A stretch of 64,000 nucleotides of DNA from Usnea hakonensis (taxonomy: Eukaryota; Ascomycota; Lecanoromycetes; Lecanorales; Parmeliaceae): positions 1 through 64,000 of the forward strand of contig BLJB01000090.1 in NCBI GenBank assembly GCA_013423325.1. The letters run 5' to 3'. A program made the position numbers and the translations under genes. The notes under the pieces are model-generated. The model was not told where the DNA came from. It worked only from the letters and a program-made list of their open reading frames with translations, and ran no database searches. Shown in pieces: positions 23,030 through 32,842 of the stretch. Positions within the stretch are counted from its first letter, which is position 1. Each line of letters starts with the position of its first letter.

Positions 23030-23955
23030 GCACAATAGCTGACAATGAAGGTCATAGCTCTGATGTATTTCCCATCCCGAGGACAGATCGGATCCTGAAG
23101 GTTCACCAGTGCGGCGCTCTCTTGGACCCTACGGACCTGCATATCTTGTTGCTCGAAGCCAAAAGCGACATCAAAAATCAGATTGACCAATGTAGTCCGC
23201 AAACAGCTCATTCCGAGCGATGGTACATTTACAGATCGGACGCTGGACTAGTGTTGGAAGTTATGACCAGAGGCGTCTCTAAGAAAGATGATATGAGCTT
23301 AGGCCATCTGCGTAAAGTCATTGATGGACTCTCGCTGTACATGATGCAAGAAAGACGATCCCAAACTGTCAGGTTCCAGGTAATCCAAGATCAGGGTGCG
23401 ACCAGAGCCCTCGTCACGAATGTAGGCTCTATCAGACAAGATGTGACCTTGTCCAGGACCAAGCGAGAAGTTCCGCCGTTGCGATTGATGCAGGACTCGT
23501 CTACCTCATCACTGACCCGTATCTTCAATGCGAGTACCATGAGCCTGCTGGAGACAGACCACTTTCCTATCCCCCATAGTGACTATTCGCTGGTGCTGGG
23601 ATTCTTCGGAGCCCGTGTACCTCTTGGGGAACTGGGAAATCTCCTTTCCGCGGTCAGCGTCACAATCGAAGAACAACTTGCGGCCCATGGCAGACTCGCC
23701 CTACTACCCTCAGATGAATTCTCAAAGGACTTGGCAGGCTTGCAATTCTGGATACGGCGAATGCCATGGAGTACGGAGAACCTGGCTTGGGCTCAACTGG
23801 CAGTTATTCTCAAGGGGCTCTGGCTCTATATTGTCGATGGAAAGCATGACCGCGAAGCTTTTATCGATGTCGTTGATGATGTCACTCGTCGTCAGATAGC
23901 ATTCGGTTGGATTGGGCAACCTCAAAGACCTATAGAGCTCACAACAGCAAGTTGA
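23030..23955 (+). CDS. Unknown protein of two tandem copies of one module (5' end missing)
   Basis: An exon opening at 23030 (phase 1, after a tatag acceptor) runs to the TGA at 23953-23955, about 307 residues. The first ATG exon upstream is not identified. The protein contains the same roughly 120-residue unit twice. Unit 1 (from about 23068) begins FPIPRTDRILKVHQCGALL and unit 2 (from about 23563) begins FPIPHSDYSLVLGFFGARV. Both continue with a helix (DLHILLLEAKSDI versus ELGNLLSAVSVTI), a charged strand, and GLSLY or GLWLY. I know of uncharacterised fungal proteins with this general pattern but no function. It lies just left of the A/B array and is convergent with copy A1. Confidence 0.65.
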
Positions 23956-24383
23956 GTTGTCACAAGGAGCCTGAAAACGCTTTCCTCTCGATTGATATCA
24001 TACAATATTCCTGACCGGAATAATCTTTATCTGAGGCCTGCCGAGTTGAACGGTAACCAGATCTGGTTGAGACTTATACAAATATATCAAAGTAGAAATA
24101 TCTGAGCTCGGGAGGCAGGTATGACACGTAGAAATCATGAACCGTGAGCCGCGAATTTGGTGAGACAAAACAAAGCCACCGTAAAGAATGATAACATTGA
24201 AGACTGAAATACACGAAATCAAATACAGTCCAGAAATCCTTTCGACTCACAGCAGTACAAGGACAAAGGAACTCACCCACTCCCGTCCGAAGCGACCGCC
24301 CTGATCGGGTACTTACCGTTGTGACAATCCCTCCGTGCATCTTAGTCCCTGTAATCGTCAGTATTAATTAGAGGGTTAGAAAC
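23956..24383. other. Convergent 3' region
   Basis: Between the 3' ends of the 23030 gene and copy A1. No gene seen; AT-rich, likely holding both transcript ends. Confidence 0.4.
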
Positions 24384-25385
24384 TCACATTTCTAAACGTT
24401 GCCCGTCTTGTGACTTCTCCCCCAGCATGTACTGGCTAAAGGCATTCACAAGATAGGCGGTTGAGTCTGGTCTCAGATGTCCTTGAGGTGCGACCGGCAA
24501 GTTATACTTGCGCGAAACTGGATAGGCAATGTGAGCGACGCTCTTTGGGAGTAAATGCTTACAATCTGGCTTCAAGTACTCCGTGTGCAGCAGAACTCCG
24601 GCCTCCCGCAGAGATCTCGGCTCGCGGTAATCCTCGATGGATGCGTACTCCCATTTGTTGTCTTTATGAGCGAGACCGTTTCCTCCGTGGGTGTAAAGAG
24701 GGATGGCGAGATAGTGGTCGTAGAATAGGGCAATGACGATCATGAAACGGACTTCTGTGTAGATGGGATCGTTCCAGTTTGAAAAGGTGATGTGTCGCCC
24801 CTTTTGAAGTGTGGTCCCTGGGGTTGACATTCCAGAGCCTGAATATCTTCCGTGTTTGTCAGCGGATTCCAATTCCTCTGCAGTTGGGGGCCGTGGTGTC
24901 CAGTTGAAATCTTCTTCATGAATAGGAGCCTTTATGATCAGTCCAACATGAAACTCTTCTTTGGGAAATCGGCAGCATATAGTTGCACTGATCTCCTGCA
25001 TACGCGGAAGCGGGAAATTGCGGATCTCCAGTATCTCAAAGTTTGCTCTGGAACGGCTCTTCTTGTCCTCGGGGTTATTGGGATTGTACGGACGCGATCG
25101 GCAACCAACAGTCGAGCTCCTCAACCTGGTACTCGGAGCAATCGACTTTAACCTCGCTATTGTGCGATTTTGAATGACATGAGCTGGAGCGTCTCGCTGA
25201 TAACTATAGTCCATATCGCTGTCCTGACGTTGTCTCTTGTTTGGCCGGTATTCATCTCTTGACGAGTAATGTTCGCGCGTTGAAAATCGGTTGCCTGTTG
25301 GCGACCAACGGTCCATGGAGCAACTGCCTGAGGCGGACCTGCCGCTACTGTATCTAGACGTCTCCATCATTGTAATCGAAGCCAT
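24384..25385 (-). CDS. DUF6590-like protein, family A copy 1 (A1)
   Basis: A single-exon frame of 333 aa from ATG at 25385. Residues 1-110 are Ser/Arg-rich with a basic cluster (NKRQRQ) that could direct nuclear import. The conserved part starts at about 143 (EEFHVGLIIKAPIHEEDF). It continues with DPIYTEVRFMIVIAL and HYLAIPLYTHGGNGLAHK (about 206-241), EYASIEDYREP, and a C-terminal block with YPVSRKYNLPVAPQGHL. The order (a strand pair, a small-residue PLYTHGGNG loop, then a terminal helix) resembles the fungal DUF6590 domain, whose biochemistry is unknown. It faces B1 across 719 bp. The same conserved blocks occur in A2 and A3. Confidence 0.75.
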   Translation of the reverse strand: MASITMMETSRYSSGRSASGSCSMDRWSPTGNRFSTREHYSSRDEYRPNKRQRQDSDMDYSYQRDAPAHVIQNRTIARLKSIAPSTRLRSSTVGCRSRPYNPNNPEDKKSRSRANFEILEIRNFPLPRMQEISATICCRFPKEEFHVGLIIKAPIHEEDFNWTPRPPTAEELESADKHGRYSGSGMSTPGTTLQKGRHITFSNWNDPIYTEVRFMIVIALFYDHYLAIPLYTHGGNGLAHKDNKWEYASIEDYREPRSLREAGVLLHTEYLKPDCKHLLPKSVAHIAYPVSRKYNLPVAPQGHLRPDSTAYLVNAFSQYMLGEKSQDGQRLEM

Positions 25386-26104
25386 GTTCTCGAGAAAGAG
25401 CTGATCTCACGGTATTCAATACCGCAGAAATTTCGTGAACGGGGCAAGTCAAGAATGGTATTGACCTGAAAGTAGTGATTGGATTCTTATGCTTGCCCAG
25501 AAGCGTGGTCTTCAAACTTTGGTCAGAGCTTTGGTCCTTTGTTTATGTGTACAGTCCCGGCCATCGGTAAGACAAAAGAGAGTCGTTCATGGTGGCCACG
25601 TGCTAATGAAGGACAAGCACTGCTGTTAATTTAGCTGATTTTTCTTTATCCCCAACAAGGCTCAAAGCGATGATCTCCAAATGAAACAAAGGAGGATTGT
25701 CAGTGACTTTGACAATAGCGCTTTTTTTTTCAAGGTACTCGTACAGTGGTCCCTTTGACCAGTATTGTTTTCAATCGACAAGGGGAGAGACAAGGTTGAC
25801 AAAGGGAAGGACAAGAGCGGATAAATAAATACAAGTAGCAGTCTCGGAAGTTTCCCCCGGGATTATTCTATCATTGACGCATTCATAGAAAGGACCTTCT
25901 GCATCACAGCAAAAATCTCGCCAATTTCTCGAAATTTTCTCCAAAAATCTCAGAAACACATCCGCAGATCCACAACGACTGCAGGCTGTCGACGCGAGTA
26001 AGGCAGGATCTTTTTAAACAACGCGGATTGTCACAGAAGCTAATTGTCTTAAGATCGGCTTTTCACGTACTTTGTATTATTTGCCCAGCTTAGAAAGCTT
26101 GAAG
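25386..26104. promoter_or_regulatory. Divergent promoter region of pair A1/B1
   Basis: 719 bp between the two ATGs. Contains a T-run (about 25721-25730) and an aaataaatac AT-rich patch near 25820. No shared motif with the other two A/B intergenic regions was obvious by eye. Confidence 0.45.
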
Positions 26105-27640
26105 ATGTCTCAAAGACACCCTAACCCTGCGAGCCAGATCCTGCGGAGCTCGAGTGCAAGTGGATATCCCCCGTACAAGAACGACAGGTTCGATATTCCA
26201 CGGAACATCAACGCCAAACGCTTGCGAGACGACCTTGTGGAAGATCAGGACGAAGTTCCACGGAAAGCTCCTCGCCTAGACTATGATCACCAGAGCGAGC
26301 CACAAGAGCCTCAGCTTCCACCACAAGAAGTACGACAGCCATCCCATGACTTGCAGCAGCCATTCCAAGAAAGTCAGCAACCACCAGATCCAGTCGCAAA
26401 TACTGCTGATCCGTTTCAAGAGCAAGACTTCGTTGATGGACCAGGCCATATTATTTACATCGATGAGCGCGGTAAACGCTGCCCAGCAATCTGTTTCAAC
26501 GAATTGTGGTTCAACACATTTACCCAAATGGTCATAAGTAGAGGCAAAACTCGTGAAGGAGCTGGAGATATCGAGAAGGCTCGACTCGAAGTGAAGCGGG
26601 TAGAGTCATCTGTTCAGTCAACTGCCATTGGAGAAGCAAAGCGAATGATCGAAGAGGGCGTAAAGCTCCGGAAAGAAGCAGAGGCGGCAGTGCCTACGCT
26701 GGTCGATGCTCGAAATCGGCTTGAAACCCTTCTGATGGAAGATACGATGTGGAAGTTGAGACTCGAGAATAGCAAAGAGCTTGCTCTGATCATGATTGAG
26801 TCGATGCTCATTGACGAAAATCTGCTGACTGTTCCGAAGCCCAAACCACAGGAGCCGCCTAAAGCCGTTGAAGACCATTCTGCAAAACCTGCACCAGTCC
26901 CTAGAAGTATAGCGTACGGCTCCCAGACATCTGGTGGATCTGGAAGCGCCTGGGCCTCGTCTACCAGCAGCCCGCCATTACAATTCGTCGCTAGGGAGCG
27001 AATGACTTCTCGTCAAATAGCTCTTCAAAATCTTAGACTGGCGGCGCAAGACGTGAATTATTACAGAAGGGTCTTCATGCAGCAACAGGACGCGAATGAA
27101 CATGCGGCATATATGAGGATTCAAGGAGAACAAGAATCGGACAAACCTATGAGTACCACCCAGACCGACTTTGACTTGAAGATTCTTCAAAATATGCAGA
27201 GGGTTACCAGATTAATTATCGAAGCCGAGCAAGCGTATGATGCCGCAGAGCAGCGAGCTTTGGATCTTGACTTGGGATACATGCTGGACGATCCAGAAGC
27301 TTGCCATTACGGCGAGAGATTCAACGATTTCAGGCCACCTATTCCGCTCACTCCGCACACCGCAGTATCTCCTGTGAAGGACGTAAGGATTGAGATTTGG
27401 ATGGATTCAGTGCCAGACTTGGCTACGGTAAAATCTCGGGAGAACGAGTCAGTCGATGTCGATGATTGGGATTCAAAGTCGCTTGAAATCTTCGAAAGCA
27501 TCAGCCAAGTTGATACCGATATGTATCGCAAGAAGATCGATCAGTTGCGGGAACAATCTGAACGGATTAGGGAAGGCGAGGCTAAGAGGCCGTCACCAGG
27601 TATAGCGCGACGAAATCCTCGAAGACGTTGTCGCGAGTAA
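26105..27640 (+). CDS. Coiled-coil protein, family B copy 1 (B1)
   Basis: ATG at 26105 (the open frame extends upstream without an ATG) gives 511 aa in one exon. A disordered N-terminus has basic words (NAKRLRDD, RKAPRLD) and Pro/Gln repeats. A short conserved segment follows at about 120 (GHIIYIDERGKR), then a long predicted coiled coil (about 165-260, for example DIEKARLEVKRVE). A second helical region (about 310-400) reads NLRLAAQDVNYY and VTRLIIEAEQAYDAAEQRA. The C-terminal signature is IEIWMDSVPD, then VDDWDSKSLEIFESISQVD, then YRKKIDQLREQ. These blocks recur in B2, B3 and B4. I do not recognise the family and assign no function. The two-gene arrangement with A1 is the main clue. Confidence 0.75.
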   Translation: MSQRHPNPASQILRSSSASGYPPYKNDRFDIPRNINAKRLRDDLVEDQDEVPRKAPRLDYDHQSEPQEPQLPPQEVRQPSHDLQQPFQESQQPPDPVANTADPFQEQDFVDGPGHIIYIDERGKRCPAICFNELWFNTFTQMVISRGKTREGAGDIEKARLEVKRVESSVQSTAIGEAKRMIEEGVKLRKEAEAAVPTLVDARNRLETLLMEDTMWKLRLENSKELALIMIESMLIDENLLTVPKPKPQEPPKAVEDHSAKPAPVPRSIAYGSQTSGGSGSAWASSTSSPPLQFVARERMTSRQIALQNLRLAAQDVNYYRRVFMQQQDANEHAAYMRIQGEQESDKPMSTTQTDFDLKILQNMQRVTRLIIEAEQAYDAAEQRALDLDLGYMLDDPEACHYGERFNDFRPPIPLTPHTAVSPVKDVRIEIWMDSVPDLATVKSRENESVDVDDWDSKSLEIFESISQVDTDMYRKKIDQLREQSERIREGEAKRPSPGIARRNPRRRCRE

Positions 27641-28223
27641 TCGCTTTCAGTCGTGGATAAGACTGCAACCGGAGGACACTGCTCTGTGTATAACGTAAAT
27701 AATCAGGGGAAAAGACAATCTTACTGGCAGAGGTTAAAGTCAGGAAATGCAGAGCATTGCTTCACACTCGTGTTTAGTCCTATGAGAATATGCGGATCTT
27801 GAAGCTTCTCAGAGTGACAATTCGAGGTAGACAATAAATGTCATCGGCTTGTAAGGTAAGTAAATTTCACAAGATTCAAGGTTTAAAGATATAATTTTTG
27901 AGTATTTGAAGATGTTTTTCGGTGAAATTAGAAAAAAATAGGACTTCCTTTAATCTCACCAATAGTTGAACCACGTCTGAATCTTATTTTGGAGCATATT
28001 ACAGTGTATTAGATGAACAAAGCTAGCAAGTCCAAATAAGATATCAAAAACATTGACTTACCAAACAATATCACGCGTTGAAGCCAGTCTCCCATTGCCA
28101 TCATACTACACATGCGATCCCAGTGAAATAACCACTGAGAAAAGGATTCCTTCGTATCTCAACCTCATCTTACCCTCCAGGCATGGGGTGTTTCCTCCCA
28201 AAGCAAATCAGTCGCTAGTTGAT
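27641..28223. other. Convergent 3' region between B1 and A2
   Basis: AT-rich, no gene seen. Presumably holds transcript ends of both genes. Confidence 0.4.
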
Positions 28224-29381
28224 CTATTCGTCCCAGCTCTCGCGATTGAGGCGTACTAATCGCTCTGCACTTGCTATATCCAACCTGCCTTGATATGCAA
28301 CTGGCACGTCGAACCTGCAGGGAAAGCCATATGAGATCCACGCAGTGGTCACAGCATCTAGAATGGTGGTATGCGGGCTCATGTATGCTGTGCGCAGTGG
28401 AAGGTGCTTAGACTGTTGCTGGCAGTGGCCGAATTTTCGATGATCCTCAACGGATATCCAATCTTCCCTCTCACCAGGGTCGATTTTTGCTAAACCCTTG
28501 CCTTCGTGAGTAAATAGGGGAATTGCGAAGTAGACAGACTTTGTCACATTCACAACAATACAGATTCTGTTCTCAGAATAGATGGGGCCAAAATCCCCAT
28601 GATGGCGGTGCTCTTTACGACGTCCAACACCTGGTCCGCCATCGACTAGTGTTGAGGCTTGGGAAGCCTTCAGGATAGCTGTTTTCGAAGTCCCCTTGAA
28701 GTCTGGTTCGTGGACGTTCATGCGAATAATAGTACCTACCTTGAACTCAGATCTGAGAAACGGAAGATACTCACAGTTCCCCGCTTGCTCCATCGGAGTC
28801 TGGTTCGCTCTCCGGTTGTATGAGATAGAGTAATCGCTAGGCTTAGGATAGTCCCGGCTGAATCTCAGAGAGTACTTGCTCACCTTTGAGCTGCCGCTTA
28901 GAGTACAGCCCGGTCTTTCCCAGTCCAAACATCGTCCCATTGGTACTTGCTCGGCCTGCTTGCCAGGACTAATCGAAAGCGATGCCATCGAATCTACGAT
29001 GCCTTGCTGATCAGGTGTATTTGCACTCGATACTTGCTTGGGGTTTCGATTAATACTTTTTTCATAGTAGGAGTGGAGGTTGGATGCGTCCGTTGAATCG
29101 TTCCCGAAGAAATCATTGTCAGGTAGACTAGGATTGGCAAAGGCAGGCTTTTGTGTCCTGGTATGAGCTTGTGAACGCGGGCCAAGGTTGTTCTGTTCGT
29201 TTGAAAGATACTCTCCGGCATTAATAAGCCTTGAAGAGCTAGTTTTGCTTTCCCTTGGCCAAGCACGCGCTAGGCCCAAGTTTCCCGATTTGTCAAGTCT
29301 GCTTTGGGAGTAGACAGGCTTCTCGTCTCGAAGCCTTGCCGTAGCATTAGGTGCCCCAGTGACTTGAAAATTAGGTGACAT
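28224..29381 (-). CDS. DUF6590-like protein, family A copy 2 (A2)
   Basis: A single exon of 385 aa from ATG at 29381. A long polar N-terminal half has little similarity to A1, except a short ASLSISPG block also present in A3 (KKLSVNPR). The conserved core begins at about 212 (EFKVGTIIRMNVHEPDF). It runs through DFGPIYSENRICIVV (about 263-277), YFAIPLFTHEGKGLAK, and WISVEDHR, to a C-terminal FDVPVAYQGRL followed by a helix. The spacing of these blocks equals that in A1 and A3, so the domain is intact. Its divergent partner is the decayed copy B3, so A2 may now act alone or be on its way to loss. Function unknown. Confidence 0.75.
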   Translation of the reverse strand: MSPNFQVTGAPNATARLRDEKPVYSQSRLDKSGNLGLARAWPRESKTSSSRLINAGEYLSNEQNNLGPRSQAHTRTQKPAFANPSLPDNDFFGNDSTDASNLHSYYEKSINRNPKQVSSANTPDQQGIVDSMASLSISPGKQAEQVPMGRCLDWERPGCTLSGSSKVSKYSLRFSRDYPKPSDYSISYNRRANQTPMEQAGNCEYLPFLRSEFKVGTIIRMNVHEPDFKGTSKTAILKASQASTLVDGGPGVGRRKEHRHHGDFGPIYSENRICIVVNVTKSVYFAIPLFTHEGKGLAKIDPGEREDWISVEDHRKFGHCQQQSKHLPLRTAYMSPHTTILDAVTTAWISYGFPCRFDVPVAYQGRLDIASAERLVRLNRESWDE

Positions 29382-29880
29382 CTTGGTCGTAGATAAAAGA
29401 TCGGCTTTCCTCAGTGTAGGCTAAGTAATATCCCTATAATGGTACAAAAGCGGGTTGGTAGGCGACCGAAGATCAGCCTAGGATGGGGAGATCTCAAGCG
29501 TTGATTTAGGATAAAGATCGTGTCATGTCGGAACTCCTGATATAAGGAACGGAGTCGCCTTTGAATCAGTGCGGAGATTGTGCTTCCACAATGGAGTCTC
29601 TCGATACCATTCGTTAACCCAAAATAACAAAGCGGTTGTTGCTCGTAGAGCTTAGAATGTCCAGAGAATGAGGACAAAGAATTTTGACGCTTGCCGGCTT
29701 TGTGCTCTGGTGTAAAATTGTTGCTGAGATCCTCTCTTTGAGAAGAGTACTCCCAATTCTAGTGCACCAATGCTTCAGCTTCCACCAAACCTCAATCATT
29801 CATATTCATTCACTATCGCATCAATAGTTACATTCTTTTCGTCTTCCAAATTATGGACAACCTTGTGCGTAGATTTCTAA
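29382..29880. promoter_or_regulatory. Divergent region between A2 and the B3 remnant
   Basis: About 0.5 kb, the counterpart of the other two A/B promoters. A possible trace of B coding sequence (MDNLVRRFLRE) reads into the B3 remnant in another frame around 29850-29885. Confidence 0.4.
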
Positions 29881-30309
29881 GAGAAACTCACCCGAGCCTT
29901 GATCGATGCCGAAGGAGATTGTGAGAGAGCCAGAGAACGAGCTTATTGTTTGGGCGCCATACCTCCCGACTACGGGCGGGAATGTTATGGAGTCGAATGT
30001 GAAGAGAGCTGGCCGGAGAACGAAATCGCAGATTACAACGCTTCTTGTGACTGGGGACACATCCACGCCTGGATGGACGACGTTCCCAGCTCCACCATTG
30101 AAACAGATGATGAAATGGTAGAAATAGACGAGTGGGGCGCAGCAGAGGTCGAGATCAATGACAGTATCAGCATGATAGACTGCGAAGATTACCATCGGGA
30201 CATAGATCGGTATCAAAGGCAATGTGCTCGTCTTGAGGACCCTTATCCAGAAGCACGAATATTGGGACAGCCGGATGATAGGCTTCTGGAACGAAGATGT
30301 TCATTCTAG
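29881..30309 (+). pseudogene. 5'-truncated family B gene (copy B3)
   Basis: Open from just after an in-frame TAA (29878-29880) to a stop at 30307-30309. The residues match the last third of B2: KLTRALIDAE (B2 KITRALIDAE), HIHAWMDDVP, IDEWGAAEVEINDSISMID, DYHRDIDRYQRQCARL and the terminal LERRCSF. No ATG precedes the homologous part in this frame. The N-terminal region and the coiled coil, about 300 residues, are missing. Position and orientation are those expected of the partner of A2. The C-terminal half shows no stops, so the loss is recent or this part is still translated from an unseen start. Confidence 0.65.
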
Positions 30310-31245
30310 ATGTAGCTGCGGTCTTGTCCTCGGTATAAAGGACAATGGAATGCTCACAAACTTTCCCTCCTTAAACGTCGGAATGAGACATGCCCTGCAG
30401 TGCTGCCGTCATAGATACCTACCTTAGTACAGGACTGCTGGTTGACATGAGATCGGACTGGAACCAGGCATGTTCAATGATGTTCGTTAGTCTGCTACTC
30501 CGTAAGTCAAATTATATTCAAACGTCGACGCTATTGGCACTACTACGACCTGTCTCCATGTATGGCTTTCCACTAAACACAAACGTTGATGATCGAGCAC
30601 TGCTTTAGAAAAGACGAGCGGGAATCTTACGGCCTTACCGCTTCCAATTAATTACAAACGAATACTTACCTTATAACGCTAGCGAGTACCTTAACTATTC
30701 TACAACTAGGTAGGTAAGTCTTAAGTGCTAGTATATTCTAATCGTAAGATACCACCCCACATTACCAGACAGCTACCGAGCCTCTACGATTCAAGCATAA
30801 GAATCTTAGAGAGATCAACGTAGTAGATAGTCTTTATGATTAAAGGATTAAGCATGTATACCTCGTGCTCTCAGCGCCTAATTTTGTCATAATTGCCATC
30901 ACCCACCACGGTATACATCTGTATACCGTCAACTCGAAATAGTAAGTGCAATAATGAAGGCTACATGATGAAGCAACTATCTCCTCTGTCCAAATTGCAA
31001 AGATAGATTTAGTCTGCATGCTATTAGAATGACAAAAATCTATAGAGATTCTCGAAACATAAAACGACAAGAGATCGAAGCTGGCGCTGACTAAAAGAAT
31101 CGGACGAAACGAGGATAGATCCCTCGAGGGCACAGAAATCAAGTGATAATTCAAGCAATCTCCACCAACATGACAGCTTGTCCTGCTCTCTTATTAGCCA
31201 TTCCTCCCCAGCATGTAACCTACTGTTCTGTAAGGAAGCTCAGCA
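30310..31245. other. Intergenic, AT-rich decayed sequence
   Basis: No supported gene. The region 30600-30830 has words such as taggtaggtaagt, typical of old fungal repeats. Lies between B3 and the 3' end of A3. Confidence 0.4.
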
Positions 31246-32244
31246 TCAATGCTCCGTGACCCAATTCTTAAACAATGACACCAAGCGTTCGGTATCATCG
31301 TCAGTCAACCTGCCTTGGTGCACAATAGGCAAGCTGTACTTTCGCGAGATTGGTTTTCCTAGGTAGGCTGTAGTGAACTCGTGCAAGATCTTGACATGGT
31401 CTTTCAGGATAGAAGTACGAACCACATTAATGCTGCCCTGTTGGACGCACTTATCAGGTTCCCGATGATCTTGTACGGATACATACTCGTCTTTAGCTTC
31501 CTTGTATGCGGTACCGTTTCCTGCGTGTGTATAGAATGGCAGTGCGATGTAAGTATCAGCTCCCAGGACAACAACCACCATGAATCTATTCTCGGAATAA
31601 ACCGGCCCGAAGTCTGTTATATGCTGATGACTCTTTGCAACACCACTTGCAGTGGATAGATGTGAGTTAGCCACAGACAGCCGCGAAGGAGTCGAATTTG
31701 CGGCAGCAGTGCCGCCTGTGTAGTCCTCCTCGTGTAGAGGGGCGCGAAAGATCGTCCCTCTTTTGAACTCGTATTTTGGGAACGCATACTCACGATTGTC
31801 GGCAAGATCCATGAGGGGCGCAACTTTCGTACGTTGGATCCTTTCCGTCCTGTCTGTTCGATAGCTATTGATACTTACCGGGCGAGGACCCTTCCATCTG
31901 CACTCGCTTCGTGGGTTCACAGAGAGTTTCTTCATCGTAGTAGCCAGGTCTGTTTGGTCACTTGTCTCATTTTGTCGTGGAATTGAGGGGTTCGTAATCT
32001 TCTTGGGCCAATATTCCTCATCCGGACCATCATCTAAACCGCCTGAGCTGCGAGCTGAGGGATAGAAGTCTTTACTCTTTTCGCGAATTGTGCCCAAAGC
32101 ACTAGGTACACAGAGATTTCTCCCCATATTGCTGATTTGACGAGGTTCGTACCGTGGCATTTCCACATTGCTAGGGTTGGCTGCGGCTGTGCCGTTCCTT
32201 CGTATTTTGCTATTTGGGTAGCGGCCTACGTTGCTTTGCGGCAT
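31246..32244 (-). CDS. DUF6590-like protein, family A copy 3 (A3)
   Basis: ATG at 32244 (the open frame extends further upstream without an ATG) gives 332 aa in one exon. A polar, basic N-terminus is followed by KKLSVNPR (about 105-112). The conserved core then reads YEFKRGTIFRAPLHEEDY (about 158-175), DFGPVYSENRFMVVVVL, YIALPFYTHAGNGTAYK, and EYVSVQDHREP, ending with PISRKYSLPIVHQGRL and a terminal helix. It is closer to A1 in the C-terminal block and to A2 in the DFGP.YSENR block. It faces B2 across 598 bp. Unknown function; possible nuclear location is only a guess from basic residues. Confidence 0.75.
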   Translation of the reverse strand: MPQSNVGRYPNSKIRRNGTAAANPSNVEMPRYEPRQISNMGRNLCVPSALGTIREKSKDFYPSARSSGGLDDGPDEEYWPKKITNPSIPRQNETSDQTDLATTMKKLSVNPRSECRWKGPRPVSINSYRTDRTERIQRTKVAPLMDLADNREYAFPKYEFKRGTIFRAPLHEEDYTGGTAAANSTPSRLSVANSHLSTASGVAKSHQHITDFGPVYSENRFMVVVVLGADTYIALPFYTHAGNGTAYKEAKDEYVSVQDHREPDKCVQQGSINVVRTSILKDHVKILHEFTTAYLGKPISRKYSLPIVHQGRLTDDDTERLVSLFKNWVTEH

Positions 32245-32842
32245 CTTGCTAGCGAGTGTTTGCTTGGTCTTCAAGTCAAAGCCTTTGACTTGTTGGAAGG
32301 GTACTTCGAGTTGTTGGTTGAATAAATCAAGGTGGTTCGGAAGATTGCAAGTCGTGATGTTGAATTATATGGGTAAGAAGTGGTTTACGGGTTTTGAAGC
32401 AAAGTAAACAAGACAGCGGTCTCCATCGGCATTGGAACAGGCACAACGCCATTTATTCATGGCACAAAGAGGTAGCATCACCATCAAAGAAAGGCGCAGC
32501 TGTAGTAAGACAATCGTAATCGACGGAACCTTACGCGAACATTGGTAGCATACAAAGGTCACAGCCGTTTTAGGTACTGCAATAACGATGGCCGCAGGAC
32601 ACAAAGCCCGTTCAACAAAGCCAGACGAAAATAGCCTGGGAACCTTGCACAATGAGAAAGATTCAACGCGAAAAAGACAAAGCAAGTTATGAAGTGCATC
32701 TTGGAGCCTCTGGCATATTTCTTCTCCTCCGTACCATGATTTACGCTGCAATACACATCGGCGCCACCTTTTTAATTCGATTATCAAATATACCTCTGCG
32801 GACGAACCCATCCTCTGCGATATCACTCACAACGTTGCAGGC
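32245..32842. promoter_or_regulatory. Divergent promoter region of pair A3/B2
   Basis: 598 bp between the two ATGs. Short spurious frames on both strands. No recognised element. Confidence 0.45.

Noticed and set aside
24461..25173. Plus-strand frames inside A1
   Set aside because: Shadows of A1; A1 is supported by homology to A2 and A3.
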